DNA of 64,000 nucleotides from Xenopus tropicalis (taxonomy: Eukaryota; Chordata; Amphibia; Anura; Pipidae). Where the stretch lies: the NCBI RefSeq assembly GCF_000004195.4, contig NC_030683.2, positions 540,681 through 604,680 on the forward strand, given 5' to 3'. How positions within the stretch are numbered: position 1 is the stretch's first letter; the number at the start of each line of letters is the position of its first letter. Under the pieces are notes generated by a model, which saw nothing but the letters and a program-made list of their open reading frames with translations, did no database searches and was not told the origin of the DNA. A program made the position numbers and the translations under genes. Below are positions 27,557-41,625 of the stretch, in pieces.

Positions 27557-28275
27557 TTCTTATTTTACACAAAGGAACCAACAGGAGGCAGGCACTTCTG
27601 GTATCCAAAAATATGTCAAAAAGTCATAGGAGGCAGCTAGTAGTATTCATAAAAAAGTCATTTTTTATTTAATCCATTAAAAACAAACAATTAGCCTTAC
27701 ACGTTTCGTACCTAGGGGTACTTAATCATAGGCTGTTTTCCAACAAAAAATACATGCTATTTAAAGGCAAGATGGCCAATAGAAAGATTCCAGAGATTTG
27801 ACCAATCGCATTATGCAGATCGTTAGTCTAAATGGCCAGTTTGAGGAGGGTAATTATAAGCCAATCGTGTTACACATAGGCCTTCTCATCTTCATTGTAA
27901 AGGAATCTCTATGGGCCAGTCACCTTAGATTATATATAACATTAAATGAACAATTGTAAAAAGCTAGAAAAAAGTTCACATAGGATTAAAGGTATGATCT
28001 CTAAAGTGGAAAGGTATATCTATCATTAAGCTTGAATATCAGAACAACATTATTGTATAGAAAGTGTATTATTAGACGTAGCAGTTCTGTAGTGTGGGGA
28101 TATACACATTTGTTATGCGCTGGGCTCAGGGAATCTGCACCCGAGTCACTAACTGATATTGGTGAGACTGGTGGGAAATTGCTACTTTTGAAAAATATAT
28201 TTCCTTAAATATGATTCCCAGAGGTCTCAGGATTAAAAAAATACCCCCACCACTCTCTCCCATGATACAGAATTC
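27557..28275 (+). mobile_element. Penelope-like element, 5' noncoding part
   Basis: Noncoding stretch between the trypsin C flank and the Penelope-like coding relic. It carries the ttacacgtttcgtacctagg / ggtacttaatcat signature common next to frog Penelope-like elements. The reverse complement folds as a hammerhead-like motif (27693-27735). Left boundary approximate. Confidence 0.5.
27693..27735 (-). ncRNA. Degenerate hammerhead-like motif of a Penelope-like element
   Basis: On the minus strand: AGCCT, then AUGAUUA at the CUGANGA core position, a stem GUACC/GGUAC, then GAAAC and closing AGGCU. The core bases equivalent to 3 and 8 are A and U instead of C and G, which still can pair. There is one extra A before the stem. 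Probably inactive or weak. Confidence 0.4.
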
Positions 28276-29830
28276 ATGGAGCAATGGAATAAAGTTCCGT
28301 CCGACTGCTCTTTGAGACTTATGGATCTCTTGGTTAATAAGAAACAACATATATATGAAAAACTAAAAACTGAAATTTCTGAACTTAAAAAGAACCACAT
28401 AGAACTCCAAGAGCACTCGGACTACCAAAAATTTTCAGTAAATTTAACTAAACGGAGAGAAAAGTTGGAACATAAAATTATCGATAATAAGACGAATAAA
28501 TTTAAACGAGACAAAAAAGACTATGATCAAAATACGGTTTATAACTGGGCTTTATACATTAGAAAAAATAAAGAAAGACCTTTTACTAGGAATAAGAACT
28601 TTACACATAGATCTATTTTGAAATCATCTAGAGATAAAAGAGTCAGCTTCTCTCCCCAACCTTTTTTTACCTGTGAGCAACAGTCAAATGTAAAAAGAGT
28701 TGGGGAGCAACACAAGCATGAAAAAAGTAACTGGAGGTGCCATATAAGGGCTATAATTGGCTATTTGGTAGCCCCTATGTTGACTTGCAGCCTACAGAAG
28801 GCTCTGTTTGGCTTTACACTGGGTTTTATGCATCCAAAACTTGCCTCCAAGCCAAGTATTTAAAAAATGAGCCCCTACTTTGAGGCCACTGGGAGCCGCA
28901 TCCAAGGGGTTGGGGAGCAACATGTTGCTCGCGAGCTACTGGTTGAGGATCACAGGCTTAGAGAGTAATAATGAATCAGATTTCGGTGGCTGCTCCTCCT
29001 CTTTCTTCTCAGGTACTCAGAGAAACACGAGCTAAAGAGATCTTCTCCGGAGATGACACAAGGAAAATGTCAACTACCTCTTCATCATCAAAAAACGGAC
29101 GACGTTCTGGTCCAAATGGAAGAACAGAACAAGTTACCGCTCAAGCGAATCAGAAGAGGAGGAAGAGGACACCAGGACCTCGAAATACCCCCTTCGAGAA
29201 AGAAGGAAGAGACAGTTCTAAATCTCTCAAAAAGGACACTTAGCCCTGAAGAAACCAGCGTCTTGGAAAAAGGTCTAACATTTTGCCCTAACAAAGACTT
29301 TGATTTATTTGATCCAATTACAGATTTGTACGTAAATTACTTCTGAAAAAACATTTCTTTACTGATGATATTAACTCTACCGAAAAGGAAAAAGATGGAG
29401 TCAAAGGATTTGACCCCACCTTTTTACAATCTAATGTATCTAAGAAAAGAGAATGATTTTACAGCTTGAAAATTTGCAGAGAGAATCTAGTCCAGAAATA
29501 GGAAGAGTTGGAGCTTACCATGCCCCCAACCATTGGAAAATGTAAAAGTAAATCTAACTTTTACCCTGTACACTTAAGGGATGCTACTATAAATATGTTA
29601 TAGAACTCGAATTATCCTTACTAAATGATGATACAAAAAAACAACATGGATCTCTCTCTGCAAAAAAGAAAGGCAACCTCACTTATGAAGAAATGCAAGC
29701 CCTAAAAAACCTTGAACAAGATGAGAGTATAGTTATAAGGAGAGCTGATAAGGGTGGTCAAATTGTTTTCCCTGGTCGTACTCCATATCAGCACTATCTG
29801 GGATATCCCCGCCCCCATGCCCCATCACAA
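28276..29830 (+). pseudogene. Penelope-like retroelement ORF relic, interrupted by a MITE
   Basis: The N-terminal part (28276-28646) is highly charged and reads KRREKLEHKIIDNK and KFKRDKKDYDQNTVYNW, as in the N-terminal region of frog Penelope-like ORFs (KxxKFxRDxxDYxxxRVY). After the MITE (28647-28955), further frames give LSPEETSVLEKGLTFCPNKD and FDLFDPITDLY (about 29240-29330), the marker just before the reverse transcriptase. Next comes MQALKNLEQDESIVIRRADK followed by GGQIV (about 29690-29770), matching the AL..L..D..IVI..ADKGG motif. Several frameshifts and loss of the reverse transcriptase core and GIY-YIG part make it dead. Confidence 0.65.
28647..28955 (-). mobile_element. hAT-type MITE inserted in the Penelope-like relic
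   Basis: One end reads ctctccccaacctttttttac; the other reads ctactggttgaggatcaca. The interior gttggggagcaacatgttgc and gagttggggagcaacaca blocks are characteristic of a very abundant frog MITE with ends like CAGNGNTCCCCAACC. No clear 8-bp duplication could be read. Confidence 0.65.
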
Positions 29831-32530
29831 GGATCCTCCCCAAAGCTTTAAAAGCCACCCCCACCCCCTCTATGACGTCTTTTTTTCCTTCTACTTTCCT
29901 TGCTCCATTGGAAGCAACATTTTTGCTTTTTAGCCTTGGGATCTTCGGCTCTGTTCTGCTTGATACAGTAGGACAATGCTGTTTGGTATATTTGATCCCA
30001 TGTGACTTTCTGGTTTGTCATAATGGCATCCAATGGCAAGTGCTAGTCCCCCCATCCGTATGCCCCCCCCAGGCCATGAGTGTCTGGTGGCAATGGTGTG
30101 TGGCCCAACACAATTAATATTTTTGCGGATGGGCGAGGGAGGTGGAAGGTAGCAGTCCTCAGCATTTAGTTAATGGCCTGAGTCTGGTGATCTCCATATT
30201 CCTTTTTGTTCTACTGTGTGGAGAGATTTATTTATTTTTTTGAATGGACCCAGAGTTCGAAGCCTACTGCCTCCCTCACAAAGTCTTTCCTAAGGTTTTG
30301 TATTAAGAGGTGTTTAAAAAAAAAAAAAAAGGGGGCCTGACACCCCACTGTCTTTAAACATTGGGCTGCATTATGTACTACAGATGGGTTAGTTTGCCTG
30401 CTAGTTGTTACATACCTGGATAGATTTAGTTGAATGTAACCAGTCAGATATTATGGTTACTTGCAGACAGATTGGGTGATTCATTGAACCTTTCAGTTGC
30501 TCTGGATTGTGTTACAGTTGCTAGGGCAGAGCCATGTAGTAACCTTGGGAACTGCCTAATGAAATGCATTCCTGAGTAGCCTCAGGTGAATGGGATTATG
30601 TGCTAAGCTACACTCTACCTGAGCTTTCCAGAGATTGCAGCAGTCCTGTGTTATGGCTACTTGCTGATACATGGGGTAATGCGTCAACTCCTTTCAGCTG
30701 CCCGCATTGTGCTATGGTTACTAGGGCACTGTTGTGTAGTTACTACTAAGAACTGGCTAATTAGATGCATACCTGAGTAGCCTCAGGTGAATGTGATTAT
30801 GTGATCAGCTACACTCCAGCTGAGCTTCCCGGAGAGTTGCACCAGTTCTGTGTTATGGCTACTGGTAATGCACTAACATTCACTTACTGGGGAAGGTGTT
30901 TATAGCAGTCAGGGCATTATAGAGTTAAAGTACCTCTGAGATCTGTATCTGCATTAGCTGGGTATAATTATGTGTATGCACATGGATCCAGTACTGTGCC
31001 ATCACGATTGTAGCCAGATTGTATTGCTGCATTAGGGCTGAAGTTGTTCAGGGGCCTGGCTAGTAGTAGCCTGGCTATTTATGTTTAAAACTCTGTATAA
31101 GGGTCTGTAGTATAACCCTACTGGCTAATTGGGGTGTAACCAGAGTACCTCTGCTGAAGGTAATTATGTAATTAGCCAAAGGTGTTGTGGCTCTCATTCC
31201 AACCCTGAGTATAGCCCCACGGGCTGGGAAGGGAAGGTTCTGTATACTGATTTTGTTTGCTGGTTTCCTATAATCAGTCCTCCTTTAGGAACCTCTAAGG
31301 TCGGCCATAACTGTTGGCTTAGAGAGCTATAGTATTATAGAAACTGAGAGCCCTTTATTCTGATCACTTAAAGGTGTTTGTAGCTCCCTGCAGGGGGCTG
31401 TAATCCTACCTTGTCAGCCAGCAGCAATTATTGGCCATGCTTTGGGGTCCCCAGGCTTGTGTTGCTACCAGTAAACTAACACAATTATTTGATTTGTGAT
31501 TAGCATTCATCCGCATATGTGTTATAGTGTATTGCCATGTAGTTTTCATTCAGGCTATGCATGGGCACATGGCCATTAAGTGTTCCTATACTTATGCTGT
31601 ATGTTTCTCTGTACAATAATCACCAGCAGATTTTTTTTCACTTTTCTAAGATTTAGAACCCTGTATTATGTATGCTTAAACTGCAAATGTCTGGGTACCA
31701 GATAATAATCATTAGTTCTTCAGCAACCATTGGCTGGTACCAGTTTGGGCAGTAAGCATACCTAGAGCTTTAGCTGACTGAATGTTTGCTGTACTGGGCA
31801 ATGTGCATGTTTATGAATCTGCAGCCCAAACAGAGTACTATCTCCAGCATTTCTTTTATCTGTGCTATTAGCCTGCCTAAAGCTGCAGCACAATTCATGG
31901 TTCACTGTGTCCTATTATTGATAAGCTTCATAAGCTGTTGCCAGTCAGGGTTTTGTAGGCCTTTTTTGCAGTACTTCTAAGACCAGGTAGTATGTATGGG
32001 CCAAGCTGCAAGTTTCATTGGGCCCTGTGGGTATGCAAGCTGAATGCATTATGGTTATAACTACAGCTGAACCAATAGAGTTATGCTCACATGCTGTAGT
32101 TCAACTGTGGCGCCACTGGGCCTGTAGTAATCATTGAGCCTGGCAAAAACCAGGATCCATAATATGCTGCCAGATGAACATTCCTCTGAGTTTGCAGTTA
32201 TTCTAGAGCCCAGCAACATGCGTTCCTCTGTGCCGCAGGGAGGCATCACTTTAGTAGTATATACACTTGGTGAACAGCATCTGATTTCTACAGGGCTCTC
32301 TCATGAGTTTGATCTACATGGTAAGTCAGTACGAAAACATTTGAGTTAAATAGGGGCTCCATGACTGGTTTGAAGCAAACCCATCAGTGTGTTCATGAAT
32401 CTCCGCATTGCTAGTGTATAACACCAGCCTTTTTTGAAAGGTGCCATTACACTGGTTGGTATTGTCTCTTGGGACCTAAAGGCTGGCAGGTTGCAGCCAA
32501 TCTCATGGCATCTGCTGGATCGCAGTAGCT
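29831..32530. other. Noncoding, unclassified repeats
   Basis: No gene recognised. Contains the ~200-bp tandem described separately and several ctgagtagcctcaggtgaat-type phrases. A weak minus-strand frame (about 30039-29848) ends in a basic Gly/Arg-rich stretch and is not assigned. Confidence 0.35.
30453..30875. repeat. ~200-bp imperfect tandem repeat, about 2.1 copies
   Basis: Units start at about 30453, 30651 and 30853 with ttatggctacttgc-like sequence. Shared inner blocks are ctgagtagcctcaggtgaat and the agctacactc..ctgagctt block. Confidence 0.75.
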
Positions 32531-32536
32531 CAAGCA

Positions 32537-32588
32537 GGGATTTGCTTGCTTCTCATGTACAATAATCAATGAGAAGCAAGCAAATCCC
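32537..32588. repeat. Perfect 20-bp inverted repeat with 12-nt loop
   Basis: Left arm 32537-32556 begins GGGATTTGCTTG; right arm 32569-32588 ends CAAGCAAATCCC. All 20 pairs are Watson-Crick, with a 12-nt loop. It lies at the 3' boundary of the LINE fragment at 32590-33481. Confidence 0.95.
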
Positions 32589-32589
32589 A

Positions 32590-33481
32590 AACGGGATTAA
32601 TAAGGTACATAAGTAGATCAGAAAAATAAACAATTCAAACAATTTTACAGTTGACTATGAATGAAAAGGTAATGACGGAAAAACAAGGATTATTATAATA
32701 CAATTTGATAAGATTAATACTACATTAAACAATTCTTATTGATACAATTAAACAGGCTAGTAGAGTTTGGAAATATTCATGGAACTATGGATAGTAAGGA
32801 AATGAGTCCAAATGAGAACTATCATTGGGAGAAAGGGTATGCATGAGGAATCTCCATTTAGATAAGAATCTTGTGCGGGTTTTTGTATTACTAAATTTGA
32901 AAGCAATGGCTTCATTTGTACAGAGAATTTGTAACTCCGAAATGACCTCCAATAATAATGGGGAGTTTGGATCGATCCACTTTTTGAAAATAATCCTCTT
33001 TGCTGCTGCCAAAATAAGGTTCAGGTAATTTATGGAGTAGGAAATGTTCCCAAATTTAGGCTGAATTAGGCGAGACACTTGTATAATGTCTTCTGAAAAA
33101 TTTAATAAGGCAGATTTTGGAGTCAGATTATGTTTAAAGTCCAATGTAGATTTGAAATGGCTCTCAATGACTTGCCAAAAACTTTTAATATGAGGGCAAT
33201 CCCAAAGTAGATGAATAATGTTTGGAAGCGGTGTATTACATTTGGGATAATTTTTAAGGAAATTTGTTTTTTTTGCAATCAAAGTTAAAACCTTTATAGG
33301 CTAGATGGATTAGTCTAAAGTTTTGCTCCCTCCAGATTTCTGTATGGATGAGTTTATCAAAACGCTTTATGCAATTTGTTAAGGTTTCTGGGGAAATTTC
33401 TGTATGTAGATAGATGGACCATGTTTTTAGAGATACAAAATTAGTTAAAGCATCAGAGTGTAATTGTAACTGTTGGGGAGA
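32590..33481 (-). pseudogene. L1/Tx1-like LINE ORF2 C-terminal fragment
   Basis: The minus strand carries two overlapping frames. From 33484 one reads QLQLHSDALTNFVSLKTWS and FRLIHLAYKGFNF. The second, to 32785, reads KCNTPLPNIIHLLWDCPHIK followed by SFWQVI, and ends with SNTKTRTRFLSKWRFLM. The C..C...HLLWxCPxIxxFW arrangement is the C-terminal domain of L1/Tx1-like ORF2 proteins. A frameshift near 33254-33282 separates the two parts. There is no reverse transcriptase here and the sequence differs from the LINE at 23.9-26.7 kb, so it is a second 5'-truncated insertion. Confidence 0.7.
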
Positions 33482-33547
33482 CAAACATTCAGCGCTGCGG
33501 AATATGTTGGCGCTTTATAAATAAATGTTGATAATAATAATAATTGT
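33482..33547 (+). mobile_element. LINE/SINE 3' tail with ATA-type microsatellite end
   Basis: The phrase cagcgctgcggaatatgttg followed by gcgctttataaataaatg and a (ATA)n/(ATT)n tail is a widespread 3' end of frog CR1/L2-like insertions. Only the tail is present. Confidence 0.55.
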
Positions 33548-35221
33548 AACACCTTAATCTGGGAACCGACCCAAACAAAATGTTGAAGAAAGACAGTTTA
33601 CAATTTCTTTCTTTCCTTTTTATCTGATATTCCTTCCCCTCTCTGACTGCCATCAGCTCACATACTGAGATCCCTCCCTCCACCTTACTATTGGTTTGAT
33701 CCCTGGAACCCAGTAGAGAGAGATATCCAGGGTCCTAAATTTCTAACTCAGTTTTGCTCATCTTATTCACACTCTAACATCCCTTCTGTAATACCAAAGA
33801 AAAGTTCAAATACACAATTATGACACAACATAGCTTTCCCGCACACTGTACTAGGTTAACCCATCAAAGCTATGACACCCCCCACACACAATCGCAGTGA
33901 TTATCCCCTTTCCAACATGTACACCTCTCAGCTGGAATGTAACCATTAACCCCTCTTATCCCTGCACATAAGAATCCTCCTGCTACTGAACTTCATAGAC
34001 ACAACCTTAGACTGTTAACAGAGACCAATTATAGGGAGGCAAAAGAAAACATAGAAAAACAGAACATCAGGTTATAAATACCATGTGCAGGTTCCGTTAA
34101 AATGGGCTGCAGGCCAGAGGAACCTTTGCTGGCTGCCAGGAAGCCACTGGGAATTACAGACTAATTCACAATAGGATATGGGGATGACACGGTAAAGAAA
34201 CTAAAACCTAGGTTCCTATCATGTCCCGGAGGTGATCAGTCTCCGTCCCATTCCGTGTCAACTGTCCGGAATTCTTATATTTGGCTTAAAGGCAGACAAA
34301 ACCTGCAGTCTCACATTGGGCTCAAATTGTTAAAGACATAATCAGTCCTCACGGTATTTATTCCTGTCCAAATTAGTTCAACAAAGCATGTGGGTGCGCA
34401 CCGAAAGAATCATACTGACACCAGGTTCAGTATTCCTTGCAAGTTTATCACGAATGAGTAATAGTAATTTCTTAGCACTTTTATTTCCTTTATTTTCAAT
34501 TTCATATAATGAAAATTAATTGCAACAATTCCAAAAAAGCAAACAGGCTGTACTGGGATTAAGGTCCCTACAAAACCTTAGCTCAGTCAGAGGTATTCCT
34601 TAATGTTGTAATAAATTTTAGATGACCGGTTTAAAAATATAACATTTACTTCTAAAGAAAATAACAAAGACACAACACAGACAAACAGTTATTCATCCAA
34701 CAGTATCACAACAAGAGACCCGTACCTACCTAATGCCCCTCCTTTAGAGGTTTACCTTTGATTTTCTCTCGTGATCAAATCTTAATACCATAAATTTACA
34801 AAATTAAAAATATAAACACATTTGGCAAAGCAAAGTCGTTAGGGCTGAACTGAGATCAAGGTCCCAACAAGACCCACAATGACTTGCGATCACTCTTAAT
34901 ACCAGGTGTGCTTATATGAGCAGATCCATAAAATACAGTTACAGGTACATATAACAAAGACAGGACAACACAGGAATACACATGCAGAGACGAATCAGTC
35001 AGTAAATAATGTTTCCCACACACGTCCTGAGAATCCCTAATTCTCTTTTTATCTCTGTATCTCTGTATCTTGTATCTCTGTATCTCTATTTATCTCTGTA
35101 TCTCTATTAGACTGCTAACTGTACCCTTTTTAGATCGGCCTGTAGGGAAGAGCCAGAGGTAAAAGGAAAACCATCAATTAAGATGTAAATTCTACTTACC
35201 GCTGGATTCTCCTGCCGATCC
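33548..35221 (-). other. Probable internal sequence of an LTR element, no coding recognised
   Basis: Follows (minus sense) the LTR and primer-binding-like site at 35222-35717. It contains two similar segments (around 34545-34600 and 34845-34880, ggctgnactg..at.aaggtcc) and a tctctgta microsatellite at about 35050-35110. No gag or pol frame was found, and no second LTR. Confidence 0.35.
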
Positions 35222-35240
35222 CACTTTTCTGACACCAAAC
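35222..35240 (-). other. Primer-binding-like site of the LTR element
   Basis: On the minus strand, two to three bases past the LTR end CCCTTACA, the sequence TGGTGTCAGAAAAGTGGG begins with TGG as expected for annealing to a tRNA 3' CCA end. The tRNA is not identified. Confidence 0.5.
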
Positions 35241-35717
35241 TGTAAGGGTTAATCTCTTTAACTCTGTCTGTGCTTCTCTGCACTGTATCTAAGCAGTCAC
35301 GAACCAGTTCGATTTAATCTGTGCGTCGGCGAAACATCTGATATCGTCTGCGCATGTGCGCTGATCAGGGAACTTGTACAAACGATACAACCAGTATGTG
35401 TATTGCAAACAAGTACAACTTTATTTTGTTTTGATATTACTTATATAGTAGATATAAAAACACATCCCATTATGCTTACGTATCATGGGTGGGTACATTG
35501 CAATTATTAGTAGAAATACAGAAATTATTTAATTAGCTGCTGAAGCTTTATTATGATCTCTTAGCCTTGAATATTAGCTGAGATAATCAAGGCCGGAGCA
35601 ACTTGTACAGACAAGATAGTGAGGATAATCATAACAATTGAAGTAACACATACACAGGCCTTCGTGATTCAAAACAAAATTGTGTAAATTCAGCATTTAG
35701 CAATTTAAACCCTATCA
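35241..35717 (-). mobile_element. LTR (477 bp) inserted in the piggyBac-type element
   Basis: In minus-strand sense it starts TGATAGGG and ends CCCTTACA, short inverted ends of the TG...CA type. Inside are TATATAAG and, about 30 bases later, AATAAA (35420-35425). It truncates the piggyBac-type copy 3 at 35718. The matching second LTR is not seen, so the target duplication cannot be tested. Confidence 0.6.
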
Positions 35718-37777
35718 GTCTCCTTACTGTTAGGGGGTCTTATGGTACATAATACACATACCGGGTGCAAATGCATGAGCCGAAGCATCCTATGTGAAAA
35801 TTCATATGCACTATTTTTACTTGGGTGCCCCTGTACCCCACATAGTTTGGTAAATCTATGCATATAGGGCATCAAACTGTTCAGTAGGCCCCTGACGTTC
35901 ATATTTAGAATGTTTTATGTTGATACATTACAAAATGTGGGGGTACATAATGGGGTAAAATGCAAGCTTTGTGACGATTTTCAGAAATGTCAAAAAAACC
36001 GTTCTGTTTAGCATAGCTTTGTAGTTTGGTAGTTTTCAGTAGAAAGATGTATTTACCCACTTTTGTTTTGTCAGAATGTGTACTTTCGGAAAATGTATAG
36101 TTTTCTAGGGTCTCCTTACTGTTAGGGGGTCTTATGCCGCATAATGCACATGCCGGTAGCTTATATTGCAGTGTATACACTTTGTATGCACTAACTTCCT
36201 TTTTGGGTCTCTAAATGCCAGATACATCAGTGATCCTATGCACAATGGGCATCAAACTGTTCAGTGGACCCCTGGCTTTCATATTTAGGATGTGTTTTCT
36301 TGGTACCTAATGTTATGTGGGAGATAAGGTGCTTGAAAGTGGAAGATTTGATGTGATTTTCAGGTATTTCATCAAAACCAACAATTTTGGGAAAGCACTG
36401 CGACTCTGTAGTTTGGAGTAGAAAGACATGGGTACCAATTTTGAATTCGCCCGAATGTGTACTTTCCAAAAATATATGGTTTTGGGGGGTCAATGTATTT
36501 TTTTGTGTTTTTACCCCACAGAAAATGCAGTAAACATGCTGAATTTTCAGTAGCTAGAGACCTCTGGGGCAATCTCTATGCACTAACATCCTTATGGGGT
36601 CTCTAAATGCCAGATACAGTGCTGATCCTATGCACAATGGGCATCAAACTGTTCAGCGGACCCTTGGCTTTCATATTTAGGGTGTGTTTTCTTGGTACCT
36701 AATGTTATGTGGGAGATATGGTGCTTGAAAGTGGAAGATTTGATGTGATATTCAGGTATTTCACCAAAACTGGCAATTTTTGGAAAGCACTGGGACTCTG
36801 TAGTTTGGAGTAGAAAGACATGGGTACCAATTTTGAATTCCCCCGAATGTGTACTTTCCAAAAATATATGGTTTTGGGGGGGGTCAATGTATTTTTTTGT
36901 GTTTTTACCCCACAGAAAATGCAGTAAATGTGTTGAATTTTCAGTAGCTAAAATAGATCTCCGGGGCAATTTGTATGTACTAACTTCCTTTGGGGGTTTT
37001 TAAATTCCAGATACATCAGTGATCCTATGCACAATGGGCATCAAACCGTTCAGTGGACCCTTGGCTTTCATATTTAGGGTGTGTTTTCTTGGTACCTAAT
37101 ACTATGTGGGAGATATGATGCTTGAAATTGGAAGATTTGAGGCGATTTTTTTGAATTTTCATAATTTTTTTATAGAAAATGCTAAATTCAGTAAAGCATT
37201 GCCGTTTGGTACTTAGGAGTTGGAAGACATAGTTACCCATTTCGGATTCATCAGAATGTGTAGTTTTCAAAAATGTATGGTTTCCTGGGGTAAACTTAAT
37301 GTTTCAGGATTTTTGGCTTTGGAATGTAAAGTATGCCATATTCTGCTGTAATGCTTTGAAAATTTAGTAATTTACTGCTGGGAGTTTTTGATCTATAAAA
37401 GTCAGAAATCTCAATAAAACTATACATATCAGGTATTGGCACGTTCGGGAGACATGAGGCTTTCCAAATCAGTTGAATTTTTGTCCATAAAATAAAATAT
37501 GTTTCTGGTATAAATCCCCATATCATGAAAAATAGCATTTTTTCTTTTTTTTTTTTTTATTTCAAGCTCTAAATCTTGTTCCAGAAGTGGAAATACACAA
37601 AAACTCAGGCATATTTGGAAAGTTCAGGTTCTCCTGAAAAAAACAATATATAGTTTGCCTACCTAAACTTAACCCTGCCCCCAGTAAAAGCCTCTAAACT
37701 GAGAGAGCACAGAATGTTTACAAAACGTCTGTCACTGAGGGGAACTGAAATGTCAAATTCTGCTGGCACTTAAAGGG
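35718..37777 (-). mobile_element. piggyBac-type non-autonomous element, copy 3 (truncated by an LTR)
   Basis: TTAA at 37778-37781 borders the end CCCTTTAAGTGCCAGCAG (minus strand). The unit mark tgggcatcaaactgttcag recurs at about 35870, 36249, 36650 and 37045, giving units of 370-400 bp. The other end is replaced by the LTR. Confidence 0.6.
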
Positions 37778-38013
37778 TTAAAGGGTCAAACTTAATGGGC
37801 TGTTGCCTTTTTAAAACCAAATTCCTTATGTGTCACTTTTGCCTTCACTAGAGGACAATAAACCGAGGAAAATCCCAAAACATGAAAGATCCCCAACCGG
37901 GACCTCCTCTGGGGCATTCCCAGAATATTCAGCAGTTTGATATGAAACACTGGGTTTGTTTTAAAGATATTTTAGAATATGAATCAACGACACAATATAT
38001 GGGAAATAATGAG

Positions 38014-38019
38014 TTTATT
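38014..38019 (-). other. Polyadenylation signal of trypsin gene D
   Basis: AATAAA on the minus strand, only 6 bases past the TAA stop at 38026-38028. Confidence 0.75.
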
Positions 38020-38025
38020 AAGAAT

Positions 38026-40829
<2,804 letters not shown>

Positions 40830-40877
40830 GGTGGAGATCTGTAGCAGAAGTGAGTGCTACGGCAGAGAAACATCACC

Positions 40878-40885
40878 TACTTATA
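40878..40885 (-). promoter_or_regulatory. TATA box of trypsin gene D
   Basis: TATAAGTA on the minus strand, about 49 bases upstream of the ATG at 40829. Confidence 0.75.
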
Positions 40886-41625
40886 CTCGAACCTGAGCAG
40901 ATCTATTGATCCAATCACCTTTCACCTCTATCATTTCCCAACATGCTGCCACATTTAGAACATAAATATGTTTAAGCCAATCAGTGACCTTGTTGTGGTC
41001 ACGGAACCTGCACAGATAAAGTTGACTCTTTGCCAGCTGCTAATTATCCCGTCCATTCTACAGAATTTCCGTATGTTTTAATCTGTGAATTCATGGAGGC
41101 AAACGTTGTCCTTGCTGATCTTATTTTTAGCCTTTGGGAAGTTCTCATATCCTTCCATTAATATATAATAGGAAAATGTGAAAGAGAAAAGAATGTCTGC
41201 CCCATATTGTTATTGTGATGGTGTAGTAATGTGGTTCTGCTGCTGTACCCCCATTTATATACTGTACCCCTTAGGGCATTGCCAGCATTAGGCAGTTTAT
41301 GTCTCTGAGGCTGAACCTGTACCATAAAGGGCCCCCAGAAGTCCCCCCAAGGCCGGGAGTGGCAGGGGCTGTTCTCTGTTGCCTCATGTACCCAGGTGTT
41401 GGCTTTCCAAGTAGAGAGGATAATGGACCTCAATGAACCCGGTTGCATGAGAGAGCAAAGGGGATGTGTCAGGTGTTTTTCAAGTAAAAAAATAAAGCGG
41501 AAAGAAATAGGAGTCTGGGAGTTTCTGCAAAGAGGTAGTAAAGATTAGGGTGCCATAGTGGCAACCAGAAAAGGTAAATCAGCAAATAAAGTTGGTTTTG
41601 TTCACCAATCTCAGTGCCCTCACCG
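40886..41625. other. Upstream region of gene D and spacer
   Basis: No further gene. The first ~120 bases share blocks with the upstream region of E (the agcc..tcagtgaccttg block). The rest is unclassified. Confidence 0.4.

Noticed and set aside
28276..28863. 195-codon plus frame as one gene
   Set aside because: The first part is a Penelope-like N-terminus and the last part is read-through into a hAT MITE, so the frame is a chance fusion.
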